From an uncultured Schlesneria sp. (GTDB lineage: Bacteria; Planctomycetota; Planctomycetia; Planctomycetales; Planctomycetaceae), in the NCBI GenBank assembly GCA_903834925.1, contig CAILLA010000099.1, forward strand, positions 1 to 42,234: DNA of 42,234 nt, in the 5' to 3' direction. Position numbers and translations under genes: made by a program. Positions 7,762 to 16,519 of the stretch are shown here, piece after piece (position 1 is the first letter of the stretch; each line of letters begins with the position of its first letter). The notes beneath the pieces were generated by a model. The model was not told where the DNA came from. It ran no database searches and saw only the letters and a list, made by a program, of their open reading frames with translations.

Positions 7762-7984
7762 AGTAGAAAATTCAAGAACAAACCGGTGGTTTCCACCGCC
7801 TGAATTTCCGAAGCCAAAACCTGACGACAGCAATTGATCTTTGATAATTCGGAATGAATTTTAATCGGGTTACCCCGGCGTCGACTTGAGGCGCCGGGCG
7901 ATCCGTGGCGGTTCGTTGTTTGGCTTGAGGACGTGGTACGTGAAGGGTAGAAAAATCAAGAAGAATCCGGGGGTTTACACCTCC
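7762..7984. repeat. Pair of related 39-base hairpin-bearing repeats
   Basis: Bases 7762-7800 and 7946-7984 align without gaps with about 7 differences in 39. Both begin GTAGAAAA, continue with TCAAGAA and end in a CCGG..GGTTT..CACC stretch. In the first copy GGTGG/CCACC can pair; in the second CCGGG/CCCGG can pair just past the unit. Between the copies, CCCGGCG and CGCCGGG (about 7874-7900) form another possible hairpin. Confidence 0.55.
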
Positions 7985-8011
7985 CGGCTCGCCTCGGAGG
8001 AATGATGGGAT

Positions 8012-8061
8012 TCGAACTCGATCGAAGTCGGTCGAACTGCGTCGAACTCGATCGAACTCGA
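8012..8061. repeat. Five tandem 10-bp units of TCGAACTCGA type
   Basis: Five consecutive 10-base units start at 8012, 8022, 8032, 8042 and 8052. Three of them are exactly TCGAACTCGA; the others differ at one to three positions. The period equals about one turn of the DNA helix. Three more units of the same type lie inside the dispersed repeat at 8122-8151. Confidence 0.75.
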
Positions 8062-8076
8062 ACACCCCCAAAAAAC

Positions 8077-8201
8077 GGGGAAATGGTCGTCCAAAGCCTA
8101 TGATTTACGGGGAATGATCGAAGTCAGTCGAACTCGATCGAACTTTTCGATCAAATTTCGATGGCGAGACAACAGCAGAACATAAGAGAAGTTTTTTGAA
8201 C
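8077..8201 (+). repeat. Dispersed repeat, copy A (about 125 bp)
   Basis: This stretch is homologous to the reverse complement of 42111-42234. The most conserved part runs from CCTATGATTTACGG (8097) through the TCGAAGTC and TCGAAC units. It continues to AAGAGAAG and TTTTGAAC near 8201. By eye the two copies are roughly 75% identical with few gaps. No open frame is conserved. It contains three of the 10-bp TCGAAC units found in tandem just upstream. Confidence 0.7.
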
Positions 8202-8487
8202 GGAAGTGACTTTACGAATTCAGCATGTAGTTTAAAACCAGATGTTGTTCGACCATGACTCGTGTTAAAATCGTTGGGCGGCGATCGGCGAATCATTGAA
8301 CGGCTCGTCGATCTCGCTATGAATGGATCAGGTTTTGCAAATTGAAGGCGAGCCACGCGCCGTAGCATGGACTTTACCCTGTGCGCCAAAACATTTTGTG
8401 CGGGCTGGAAGCCCAAATAAAAAGAACTGTCGCTCAAAACCGTAACCCGAGAATTTCCAGCCATCCGAGACTTTTGGTGAAAATTGA

Positions 8488-9159
8488 ATGATCGTAACCA
8501 TTGACGGCCCTGCAGGAACGGGCAAAAGCAGTGTTGCTCGCATGCTTGCCGACCGGCTGGGATTTGAGTTTTTGAATACCGGTGCGATGTATCGAGCGGT
8601 GGCCTACGCTTGCCTCCAGCGGCAACTCGATTTAGGTAACGAACAGGACGTCGGAAATGTCGCTCATTCATTGGAGATTTTCTTTTCCAACAATCGATTG
8701 CTGCTGGGAAATGACGATGTCACCGAGGCCATTCGTGGCCAGGAAGTGACTCAATCGGCATCGATTGTCGCGGCAAATCCTGTTGTTCGGACAAGACTCG
8801 TTGAATTGCAGCGATTGGTTGGCCAGGGGACGAACCTGGTTACCGAAGGTCGAGATCAGGGGACGATCGTATTCCCCAACGCCGAATGCAAATTTTTCCT
8901 GACAGCCTCGCCGGAAGAACGGGCTCGGCGTCGTCAGCGGGAGTTGCTGGAAAAAGGGGATCAGATTTCGCTTGAAGATCTGTTGGAGCAACAGAAACTT
9001 CGGGATCTTCGCGATGAAACTCGTGCCTGTTCACCGCTTAAGCCAGCACCTAATGCCGTCATCATCGATACCACACAGATGACATTAGCACATGTCGCCA
9101 GCCATTTGGAGCAGTTGGTTCAACATGCATCTGCTTCTGCTTCTGCTTCAACACGTTAG
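8488..9159 (+). CDS. cmk: Cytidylate kinase
   Basis: This cytosolic enzyme phosphorylates CMP and dCMP with ATP. The 223-residue product has the P-loop GPAGTGKSS (residues 7-15), the substrate-binding NTGAMYRAVA segment (about 31-40), the EGRDQGTIVFPNA motif and the ERARRRQREL lid region. The length fits the bacterial enzyme (about 220-230). The last ten residues are Ala-Ser repeats plus TR, encoded by a TCTGCT-type microsatellite near 9128-9150, an odd low-complexity tail. The ATG at 8488 has only a weak upstream purine stretch. About 330 bases upstream carry no gene. Confidence 0.95.
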   Translation: MIVTIDGPAGTGKSSVARMLADRLGFEFLNTGAMYRAVAYACLQRQLDLGNEQDVGNVAHSLEIFFSNNRLLLGNDDVTEAIRGQEVTQSASIVAANPVVRTRLVELQRLVGQGTNLVTEGRDQGTIVFPNAECKFFLTASPEERARRRQRELLEKGDQISLEDLLEQQKLRDLRDETRACSPLKPAPNAVIIDTTQMTLAHVASHLEQLVQHASASASASTR

Positions 9160-9250
9160 ACTTCCTTGGGTTTGAATTTTGTCTCAACGAATCTAGTTGC
9201 AGAATTTCTTTCAAATTAACAAACTTGGCTCAAAGGTTCCCCGTTTTTTT

Positions 9251-9306
9251 GTAGAGGTTTCCAGCCTCTTTTCATCTTTTTTTCTGCGGCTGGAAGCAGC
9301 AGCTAC
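9251..9306. terminator. Imperfect inverted repeat between cmk and the DCC-family gene
   Basis: GTAGAGGTTTCCAGCCTC (9251-9268) pairs imperfectly with 9286-9306 (GCGGCTGGAAGC...GCTAC), with a T-rich loop. The right arm includes the stop codon of the DCC-family gene. GGCTGGAA-type hairpins are scattered in this genome; a small one also occurs near 8401-8416. It may act as a terminator for the convergent pair or simply be a dispersed repeat. Confidence 0.45.
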
Positions 9307-9737
9307 GGATTGCTCGTCAGTGGATCCATATGCTTTGAATCACGCTTGACCGCGCACGTCTCTGAGTTACAGCGGCCGGTCAGCCGCAATCGGTTCTTCG
9401 CGAAAAGAACATAGCCGAGATCCAAACCTTGCGAAATGACGGGCAATCGGCTGAGAAACACGATCGGGCCAAACCCAACTGCCGTGTAAAGTCGGCGAAA
9501 CACTTCCACACCACGAATCCAAGTTCCATCAGGAAGCCGACCATAAATCTGCTTCATCAACTCGTCATACGACTTTCCGACAAGTTCTGCATTAAAGTCT
9601 TTTGCATCGATGTCCGTGAATCGAATCTTTCGACGGCGATCCCAGCGCTTCAGCATCCCGATTTCCCGCACACAAAGCGGGCAGCCGCCATCGTAGAAAA
9701 CTTCGAATTCATAAGGGGTTGCGTCATTCGTTGACAT
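9303..9737 (-). CDS. DCC family thiol-disulfide oxidoreductase-like protein (DUF393)
   Basis: This is a 144-residue protein of the DCC family, thioredoxin-fold-like proteins named after the conserved D-x-x-C-x-x-C start. Here the motif reads YDGGCPLC with C19 and C22. The later ILxRLPVISQGLDLGYVLFAKNRLRLTGRC pattern is also typical of the family. Activity is not established for most members; thiol redox chemistry is inferred from the CxxC. The ATG at 9737 is preferred because GGGAA lies 5-6 bases upstream; a TTG at 9794 would add 19 residues. Convergent with cmk. Confidence 0.85.
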   Translation of the reverse strand: MSTNDATPYEFEVFYDGGCPLCVREIGMLKRWDRRRKIRFTDIDAKDFNAELVGKSYDELMKQIYGRLPDGTWIRGVEVFRRLYTAVGFGPIVFLSRLPVISQGLDLGYVLFAKNRLRLTGRCNSETCAVKRDSKHMDPLTSNP

Positions 9738-9918
9738 GATTCCCGGGCCTTTTTTCCGATCCAAGCACTCTTGCAGCCAAGAAAAAACCTCCAAATCATC
9801 AGCAAACGGATCATTTGAAGGTATTCTTCATCCACTTTTGAATGAGCAAATTTGCTCGTCCATAAACAAGAACCGCTTTTTGCGACCAGAATTAACCAGC
9901 GAAATCAAAAATTTCGTA

Positions 9919-12900
9919 TCAATCGTTAAGTGGCTGCGAGCTTCTGAGATAAGCGAACAAATTCCGCAACTGTTCGTCTGACAAATCCTTTAACTGGCCT
10001 TCGGGCATCAACGATTTTCGAGACTTATTGAGCTCGTCCAAACTCGATCGTTCCAAAGAGACCGTTTGGCCGTCTGGACTGCGCAATGTCACCGTTTGTT
10101 GATCCTGTTCGACAAGAAAACCGGTGACAACCCGACCGTCGTTGAGAACCGCAATCTGAGTCTCGAACCCTTCCCGGATTTCCGCGCTGGGATTCACGAT
10201 GTGGACCAGCATCTGGCGAACATCGTCTCGTTTGTAAGTCGTTAAATCCGGTCCAATTTTGCCTCCAATAGCGTGAAGTATGTGACATTTTCCACACATC
10301 TGCATGTAGAGTTTTTTACCCGGATACGGATCTCCAGCCCCGGCAAGAACTGTTGTGTACCGTTCAATCTGCCCCTGCATTTCGGAACTGGTCGCTCCTT
10401 CGATTTGACCCCAGTGCTTCAGAATCAGATTCGCAAGCTGATTGTCTCGATGAATCGTCATGCGACGAACGGTATCGAGGGGAAGTGACGACGCAGCAAT
10501 CTCGCCTCGATCCACCTCGTGTACCAGGTCGATCGCCCAGGACTTGCGACTGACAAGCAGCGATTGGGCAACACTTCGAACGTCTTCATTAAGATTGCGA
10601 TATTGAGCCAATACGGCCTTTGCAATCTCGGCGTCACCATACGACTGAAGCGCTGTCAGGATCGACGCCTTCAGGCCGTCATCGCCTGTTTCTGAAAGGG
10701 TGCCGAGCAGAATTGGGACTGATTTTGGCTGTTTCACCTCACCAAACAAACTGGCATATTCCGCCCTCTTCCCGGCAGGAGTCTTTTCGTTATGAATCGC
10801 CAGCAATGCTTCATCAATTGCCGAAGGATCGCCTTGGCGAATCTTGAGCGACAACGAACCGCCGCCCGCCGCCGAAAGAGCAGAGACAAGTTCAGAAGGA
10901 ACATTACTCAAAGAACGGCCTTGAAACGCTTCTTCGAAACCTTGCATCAAAGCCTTTGTTGTGTCCGGCGAAGGTGAGTCATGCAGAAGCTTCGCACAAA
11001 CCGCCAGATCGGTCCGCTGCCCCGTCGAAGCAAAGCGGCGCATCAATCGAGGCAGGATTTCCTTCAGCACAACGGGCCTGGACCACAATGATTTGTCCTC
11101 GAATAGTCTTACAGCCGCCAAGTCGCTACTCGACTGAATTGATGTGCGTTGTTTTGAATCGGTGACGAAGATTAATGGTCCCGAGGGGGTGGAAATCGCA
11201 GCTTCCAGTGCCCACCAGATCATCAATGGCTGGCGAGGATCAGGCAGATCTTCGTCGTGGAGCAACAAGTTTTTGATGATCGGTAGAGACTGATTCTGCG
11301 GCAATCGCTTTGCGGACGCAGCCAATTGGCAGCGAACTTCAACATTAGGCTCGGTGACCGCAAGACGTGCAACACGATTGGCAAAGTCAGACGGCAACGA
11401 GTACGTATCGGCAAAAAGGCGAACGACCCACAACCGGACTTGCGCCTCGGAATGATCAAGCGCCTTGAGCGCCGTCGCCTCATCGAGTCCTTTAGAAAGA
11501 TTCAAAGCCCATAGATATTCCAGCGACAACTGTCCCGTTGCCTCAAACAGTTTTGTTCGAAGCTCGGGAACAACAGAAGCGTCCTTTCGGTCGGCGAGAA
11601 CCCTTCGGGCGGTCTCACGATGCCACCGGTCGGGGCTGGCAAGAACACCGATCAATTCGGCGGAGGTCATCTGTCCAAGAGACTTCATTGGCAGGCCAGG
11701 AATGTGAGTGCCAGGCTTTGGGGACGTCTTGGAACGGATTCGGTAAATACGGCCATTTTCACGGTCGAGTCCCCCCTGGTAATTCGCCGTATGGGCCAGT
11801 TGACCGTCATACCAGTCGGCGACATAGATTCCTCCATCCGGGCCGTCTTTCACATCGACCGGACGAAACCAGGTATCAGAAGATTCGATCGCGTATCCAA
11901 TGTCCTTAGTCTTGAACGTCGAACCAGTCCGCTCGACGTCGCTAATCACGACGTGATTGAGAATCGCAGCGGCCCCGAACAATTTTCCGCGATACGCATC
12001 CGGCAAACCTAACGAACCGCCGCTTCCCTCGTAAATAATGAATTCGTGCGTGAACCGGGGAACGTTGTGATGGTCCATGGCTGGGAAATAGCCAAAGGAA
12101 TAGGGGTTTGAGAGTGGCCCGTGCTTGGTAAACCCTTTCTGCAGGTAAGCTCCCTGCATGTAGTGAAAGCCGCGCGTGTTTCCGCCGTTGTGACCAGAAA
12201 AAGCCCGTCCGGCCGAATCGATTTCAAGCCCGAACGCGTTTCCTCCCCCTTCCGAAAAAATCTCGTACCGACGCGTTTCGGGATGATAACGCCAGATGTT
12301 CTGCCCCTGGGAATGAACTGCGAGCGGCGCATTTTTTTGGGGTTCGTCTTTATTGGGATATCCGACCCGGACCGAGGCCGAGACTGTGCTCCCTTGTGCG
12401 GCGTATAGCCAACCGTCTGGTCCCCATCGCAGGCTGCTGACGACGGAATGCGTATCTTCAATACCGAACCCTGACAGATGAACTTCAGGATCGCCATCAG
12501 GAATATCATCGCTGTCCTTATCGGGATAAAACAAAAGGTAAGGGGGATTCAGTACCCAAAGCCCGCCGCGCCCCTGGACGAACGAAGTTGCAATGTTCAG
12601 GCCATCGACGAACGTCTTGTGCTTGTCATAGACGCCATCACCATCTGTATCTTCGTGGATCGTGATTTTGTCTTTTCCCTTCATTCCGTGCGGAGGAGGT
12701 TCAGGAACTTTGTCGTAGACGGCTCGCCACCACTGATCCTTGCTGAGCAACTTTAATCCAGCCGGTTCGGGATATTGCAAATATTGCATGACCCATAAGC
12801 GGCCGCGTTCGTCGAAGTTCATGAACAGCGGTTGTGAGACAACGGGTTCGGCCAACACCAGATCAACGGCCAGATCGCCAGGGACTTTGAAGTGATCCAT

Positions 12901-15072
12901 CGATTGCTGTGGAGAAAGAGGTGTCTGTTGCACCTCACGCCGGATCACCGTGGCGAACCGGCTGACATCCGGCGCGGGAACAACTTTCGAAAACGGTTCC
13001 AGGCCCTGCTCGGCGAATTTCGCTGCCGGACTGTTGACCCATTCCATGTCATCGCCAGTTCGAAAGAGCCACGAACCGTTTAAAACAATCGCTTCATTCC
13101 CCGCAATGATTTGTGGCGCCCCGCCCGTAAAGCCACCGGCGCCCCCTTCATCAAAAACCCGGATCGAAACGGTATTCAATTCTCCAGTTTTCAATGATTT
13201 GTCGGGGATGACGTATCGGTGAAGGTTTTCAGCCCCGGCAGCATATTTCGGAGGCAACCCTCCGCTGACACCGACTTTGACTCCGTTAACGAAGCTCTCG
13301 CAGGCACTATCAATCTTTTCGACATACAAGAACGCACCGCGCCCCTTCCAGGTTTCCGGGATCTTGACCTGACAGGTATACCAGGCGTATCCATCGTGCT
13401 TTGCGAAGTTCTTGTGCGATTCCCAAGTCCCCGGAACGGTCAGCACCGTCCAGTCCGTTCGTCCGTCGTCTCCAGGAAATTGGGGAAGGATCGCACCAAT
13501 CCGAAAATCAGCGGCAGGGACCGGCAGTCCCGCAGCCCAATAGATGCCGTTGAGTAACAGCCGCTGAAATGCCGGCTGCTGAAAGTCGTCTTTATGACCG
13601 AGCGATGTGTAAAATGTGCGGCCTCCATCCTGACGTGCAAACGTCCACGCGACCGGTTCCTGCTGGTCGTTTCCCTCGACGCGACCTCGCATTAATTCAG
13701 TCGCTTTCGGGTTGAGCGGAGTGTTCAGATACAGCGTTCCGCCACTCGTGAATTCTTCGACCGGAACTCCAGTCAGAATCGGGTGTGTGACGCCAGGAAG
13801 TACTCGAATCAAACCCTTGGTGGCACCTTCGGTATGACCTTTGTAATTACCACCGATCACGTCGCGGTCGATTTCCGGCCAGTCAGCCAGTCCCTCTGGT
13901 GGCGGTGCGTTGCGTAGCGAGAATGCGTGACTTGCCGTGCGGATACCAACCACCGGCTTACCCGCTGCGACGTGTTTTTTGATGATTTCAAGCTGAGCGG
14001 CGGGCAACGGTCGACGTCGTGCACTAATCAGTAGCACGTCGGCGTCGCTTACGACTTCCACGCCAGGCAAATCGTATTTTTTAGCCGGGTTTTCAAACAC
14101 AAAACTGACTTTGAAATCCCGACCAAGCTGCTTTGCTGCGAAATCGGGAAGAGTGACCTCGGTCCGGTATTCATCCTCGGCGGACAGAACCACGACGTGA
14201 GGCCGTTTGTCCTCGCGGAATCGAAAGGGCTTGTCCCCCAGAAAATCGGTACTGGTGATCGTCGGGCACCAGTATTTTTCGATGTGTTCAATCACCAGGT
14301 CATTTCCAGTGAAATGACTGACAAACGGTTTCATCGAAGGGTTGTACATGGTGTCGGTCATGTCGCGCATCAGAGCGACATTCATCCCCTGATAGACCAT
14401 TTGCCGAATCGAGAAGGGGCGTCCGAGAACGCACATATTGGTATGCACGCCCATCACGATCACATTTTCAATCCCTCGACTTTTCATCAATCGATAGGCT
14501 TCGTCTGATTCGGTGATTGCATCTCCATCATGGATTTCGATGTCGGCAATCTGACGTGACCAGGCCCGATAGTTCTTGACCGGTTCAGCACAATCACAAC
14601 CTCCATCGGTGTCGTCGATCGGCAGCGGCGCTTCCTTCGTGAGATCGATCCGGCACCATCGCTCAAGCGGTCGCTTTGTTTCCACTACAGGAGCGGCCTG
14701 AGCCAGCTTCCGTTGCGGTGAGTCTTTATAAAATTCCATTGTGTCGCTCGGACAATGGACAATGAACGCACCACGCGACCGAGCCGCTTTCACGACTTCG
14801 TTCATTCGAGGTGCCATCTCGGCCACACGTAAAGTCGAATTCGGACACCAATGCTTGTCCCACATATCACAAATGACAATCGCGGTCTTTTGTGGATTCC
14901 ATTCTTGCGGAGTCGTAATCGTATGCCATCGTTTCGCTTCCGGAGCGACTTCAACACGGTTTCGAAGATTCAACTTCAGCGGTGTCGCTTCCGCGGCTGG
15001 CAAATTTGACGACAGATTTGCCAGCCACAAGCAACTCACCAAACCAGCAATCACGAGAAGATTTAAACGCAT
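9919..15072 (-). CDS. Secreted multidomain fusion: isochorismatase-like, ThuA-like, PVC-type haem-binding dehydrogenase, HEAT, cytochrome c
   Basis: This 1717-residue exported protein contains six regions. Residues 1-29 are a signal peptide. About 45-270 is an isochorismatase-like hydrolase (D69, nucleophile C214 in GVHTNMC). About 290-515 is a ThuA-like domain. About 525-680 is a galactose-binding-like jelly roll (VPGTWESH, YAWYTCQVKIP, SFVNGVKVG). About 725-1170 is the PVC-type membrane-bound dehydrogenase propeller. About 1190-1560 are HEAT-like repeats. The C-terminus is a Pirellula/Verrucomicrobium-type haem domain with C1593GKCH1597. The ATG at 15072 follows GGAG and starts the signal peptide; upstream in-frame codons lack support. 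Periplasmic oxidation of a carbohydrate or amide-containing substrate is only an inference. Confidence 0.9.
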   Translation of the reverse strand: MRLNLLVIAGLVSCLWLANLSSNLPAAEATPLKLNLRNRVEVAPEAKRWHTITTPQEWNPQKTAIVICDMWDKHWCPNSTLRVAEMAPRMNEVVKAARSRGAFIVHCPSDTMEFYKDSPQRKLAQAAPVVETKRPLERWCRIDLTKEAPLPIDDTDGGCDCAEPVKNYRAWSRQIADIEIHDGDAITESDEAYRLMKSRGIENVIVMGVHTNMCVLGRPFSIRQMVYQGMNVALMRDMTDTMYNPSMKPFVSHFTGNDLVIEHIEKYWCPTITSTDFLGDKPFRFREDKRPHVVVLSAEDEYRTEVTLPDFAAKQLGRDFKVSFVFENPAKKYDLPGVEVVSDADVLLISARRRPLPAAQLEIIKKHVAAGKPVVGIRTASHAFSLRNAPPPEGLADWPEIDRDVIGGNYKGHTEGATKGLIRVLPGVTHPILTGVPVEEFTSGGTLYLNTPLNPKATELMRGRVEGNDQQEPVAWTFARQDGGRTFYTSLGHKDDFQQPAFQRLLLNGIYWAAGLPVPAADFRIGAILPQFPGDDGRTDWTVLTVPGTWESHKNFAKHDGYAWYTCQVKIPETWKGRGAFLYVEKIDSACESFVNGVKVGVSGGLPPKYAAGAENLHRYVIPDKSLKTGELNTVSIRVFDEGGAGGFTGGAPQIIAGNEAIVLNGSWLFRTGDDMEWVNSPAAKFAEQGLEPFSKVVPAPDVSRFATVIRREVQQTPLSPQQSMDHFKVPGDLAVDLVLAEPVVSQPLFMNFDERGRLWVMQYLQYPEPAGLKLLSKDQWWRAVYDKVPEPPPHGMKGKDKITIHEDTDGDGVYDKHKTFVDGLNIATSFVQGRGGLWVLNPPYLLFYPDKDSDDIPDGDPEVHLSGFGIEDTHSVVSSLRWGPDGWLYAAQGSTVSASVRVGYPNKDEPQKNAPLAVHSQGQNIWRYHPETRRYEIFSEGGGNAFGLEIDSAGRAFSGHNGGNTRGFHYMQGAYLQKGFTKHGPLSNPYSFGYFPAMDHHNVPRFTHEFIIYEGSGGSLGLPDAYRGKLFGAAAILNHVVISDVERTGSTFKTKDIGYAIESSDTWFRPVDVKDGPDGGIYVADWYDGQLAHTANYQGGLDRENGRIYRIRSKTSPKPGTHIPGLPMKSLGQMTSAELIGVLASPDRWHRETARRVLADRKDASVVPELRTKLFEATGQLSLEYLWALNLSKGLDEATALKALDHSEAQVRLWVVRLFADTYSLPSDFANRVARLAVTEPNVEVRCQLAASAKRLPQNQSLPIIKNLLLHDEDLPDPRQPLMIWWALEAAISTPSGPLIFVTDSKQRTSIQSSSDLAAVRLFEDKSLWSRPVVLKEILPRLMRRFASTGQRTDLAVCAKLLHDSPSPDTTKALMQGFEEAFQGRSLSNVPSELVSALSAAGGGSLSLKIRQGDPSAIDEALLAIHNEKTPAGKRAEYASLFGEVKQPKSVPILLGTLSETGDDGLKASILTALQSYGDAEIAKAVLAQYRNLNEDVRSVAQSLLVSRKSWAIDLVHEVDRGEIAASSLPLDTVRRMTIHRDNQLANLILKHWGQIEGATSSEMQGQIERYTTVLAGAGDPYPGKKLYMQMCGKCHILHAIGGKIGPDLTTYKRDDVRQMLVHIVNPSAEIREGFETQIAVLNDGRVVTGFLVEQDQQTVTLRSPDGQTVSLERSSLDELNKSRKSLMPEGQLKDLSDEQLRNLFAYLRSSQPLND

Positions 15073-15333
15073 AGCAATCTCCGAGATTCGAAAAAGCAAA
15101 GTATCAGAGCAGTTTGATGGGACTGCGAAAGAATTGCCAGCGAATGAAGAGCCGACCGAGGAACATTGAAGCGGTAATCGGCCGGTACAACCGTAACCAT
15201 ATTCCAATCGTTGAAGGCGAGTCGTCGGGATAATCAATGGCCCAAATATCATTATATATGTAAATTCCCCCACGCACCGCCAAGAAAGGTCATCGGCAAC
15301 CCGCTTCGTTGTATTATTTTTAACCCCCAGGAA

Positions 15334-15362
15334 TTGAATCTATTTGACACACCGCCTACAAT
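15334..15362 (+). promoter_or_regulatory. Sigma-70-type promoter upstream of the metalloprotease
   Basis: A -35 box TTGAAT (15334-15339) and a -10 box TACAAT (15357-15362) are separated by exactly 17 bases. The implied start near 15369 gives a leader of roughly 108 bases before the gene at 15477. The 400-base gap from 15073 to 15476 also carries the upstream region of the divergent fusion gene and shows no other gene. Confidence 0.45.
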
Positions 15363-15476
15363 TGCGTTGTCGAAATTTTCCACTACGTGGAATAATCGGT
15401 CGCTTTACGCGGCTTCCGGTTTGTCATTTCGCAACCTGGTCCGGCGGGATCTGAAAAAGACAAGGGTAGAATTAAG

Positions 15477-16367
15477 ATGATCATTACACCGACTTTCACA
15501 GCCAACTTTACGACCAATTTTGGCGCGCACGCAGCGGCAGCAAAAGCCGCATGGATTGCAGCGGCCAGTGTTTTTACTCGCAACTTCAGTGACAACATTC
15601 ACGTCAATATTATCGTTGACGCCGTCGCTGGAACTTCGGTCTTCGGCCAAAGTAACACCGGCCTGATTTCCATCACTTACGCAAATTTACGCGCACGCGT
15701 GGCCGCTGACGCAAAAACACACAATGATCAGGTTGCAATCTCGCCAAGCGGGTCGATGACGGTTACCGATCCAACGGGCGGAACCGGCCAATGGTTTTTG
15801 ACTCGCTCACAGGCAAAAGCGCTTGGAGTAATTCCGGATGATCAAGTTAACGATGGAAAGACAACATTCGGTGCAGGTAACCACTTTACGTTTTCTGGTC
15901 CGATCGCGGCGGGGACTTACGATTTTCAAGGGATCGCAGCACATGAAATCTCTGAAGTCATGGGCCGCCTCGGCCTTTCGGGAAATCCGTTAGGCTCCGT
16001 GCCGCACGCATACAGCCTGATAGACAATTTTTCTTACACCGGTCCGCACCATAAGGGACTTAACGGGGGTCCGAACAATAATTTCTCCATTGACGGAGGT
16101 ACGACGCTGCTCAAGTTGTGGAATAATCCTCTGATTAACCATCTTGATTCGCGGGACTGGGCTCCGGGAACCAACGATTCGTTCAATCAGTTCAGCAGTC
16201 CTGGAGTTGTCAATCCGGTCTCGGCCATTGACCTGCAGCTTTTCGATGTGATTGGTTATGACCTTATCGCTGGAGCGCATGCGGCTGCGGCTGAATCTAC
16301 AGCTGCGGCCTCTGTCTCACCAAGTGAAGAAGTCTTCGAAGCAAGCGGTGTCGCTCATCCGCAGTAA
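15477..16367 (+). CDS. NF038122-type metalloprotease
   Basis: This 296-residue protein resembles the NF038122 family of putative zinc metalloproteases. The core motif is AAHEISEVMGR, with H156, E157 and a third acidic position E160, so it is HExxE rather than the classic HExxH. The family-typical end SAIDLQLFDVIGYD occurs near 245-258. The central part is rich in Gly and Asn, as in secreted enzymes. No conventional signal peptide or C-terminal sorting signal is visible; the N-terminus is Thr/Ala-rich. The tail has an alanine-rich AHAAAAESTAAASV stretch. Only a weak Shine-Dalgarno (AAGGG) precedes the ATG. Proteolytic activity is inferred from the motif. Confidence 0.75.
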   Translation: MIITPTFTANFTTNFGAHAAAAKAAWIAAASVFTRNFSDNIHVNIIVDAVAGTSVFGQSNTGLISITYANLRARVAADAKTHNDQVAISPSGSMTVTDPTGGTGQWFLTRSQAKALGVIPDDQVNDGKTTFGAGNHFTFSGPIAAGTYDFQGIAAHEISEVMGRLGLSGNPLGSVPHAYSLIDNFSYTGPHHKGLNGGPNNNFSIDGGTTLLKLWNNPLINHLDSRDWAPGTNDSFNQFSSPGVVNPVSAIDLQLFDVIGYDLIAGAHAAAAESTAAASVSPSEEVFEASGVAHPQ

Positions 16368-16383
16368 TCGTCAATCGGTCTCG

Positions 16384-16415
16384 CCGGGTCGGCACTCAAT
16401 TTGATGCCGACCCGG
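16384..16415 (+). terminator. Terminator-like hairpin after the metalloprotease
   Basis: CCGGGTCGGCA (16384-16394) and TGCCGACCCGG (16405-16415) form a perfect 11-bp GC-rich stem with a 10-base loop, 16 bases after the stop codon. No U-tract follows. It lies between convergent genes and may serve both. Confidence 0.65.
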
Positions 16416-16519
16416 TCCCCCGTCGTCGATTATCGAAGTGCCGATCCGCAATAAATTCATCAAGCGGTTGAACTCGAATTACGTGCTACCGGTATACGTG
16501 TTCAACAAAAGTCCTTCAC

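Noticed and set aside
7557-7766. 69-codon plus-strand frame spanning the AT-rich patch
   Set aside because: No ribosome-binding site or recognisable features, and it overlaps the promoter-like site; not supported as a gene.
8001-8021. GGGATTCGAAC resembling the T-arm of a minus-strand tRNA (tRNA-Ser-like 3' end)
   Set aside because: The flanking bases do not pair as a T-stem, and no anticodon arm or acceptor partner exists; the match comes from the TCGAAC tandem units.
8012-8151. Possible CRISPR array from regularly spaced TCGAAC units
   Set aside because: Units are 10 bases with no spacers, and no cas genes occur in the window.
15073-15273. 67-residue N-terminal extension of the large fusion protein
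   Set aside because: The ATG at 15072 has GGAG upstream and begins a textbook signal peptide; the extension would bury it and has no ribosome-binding site.
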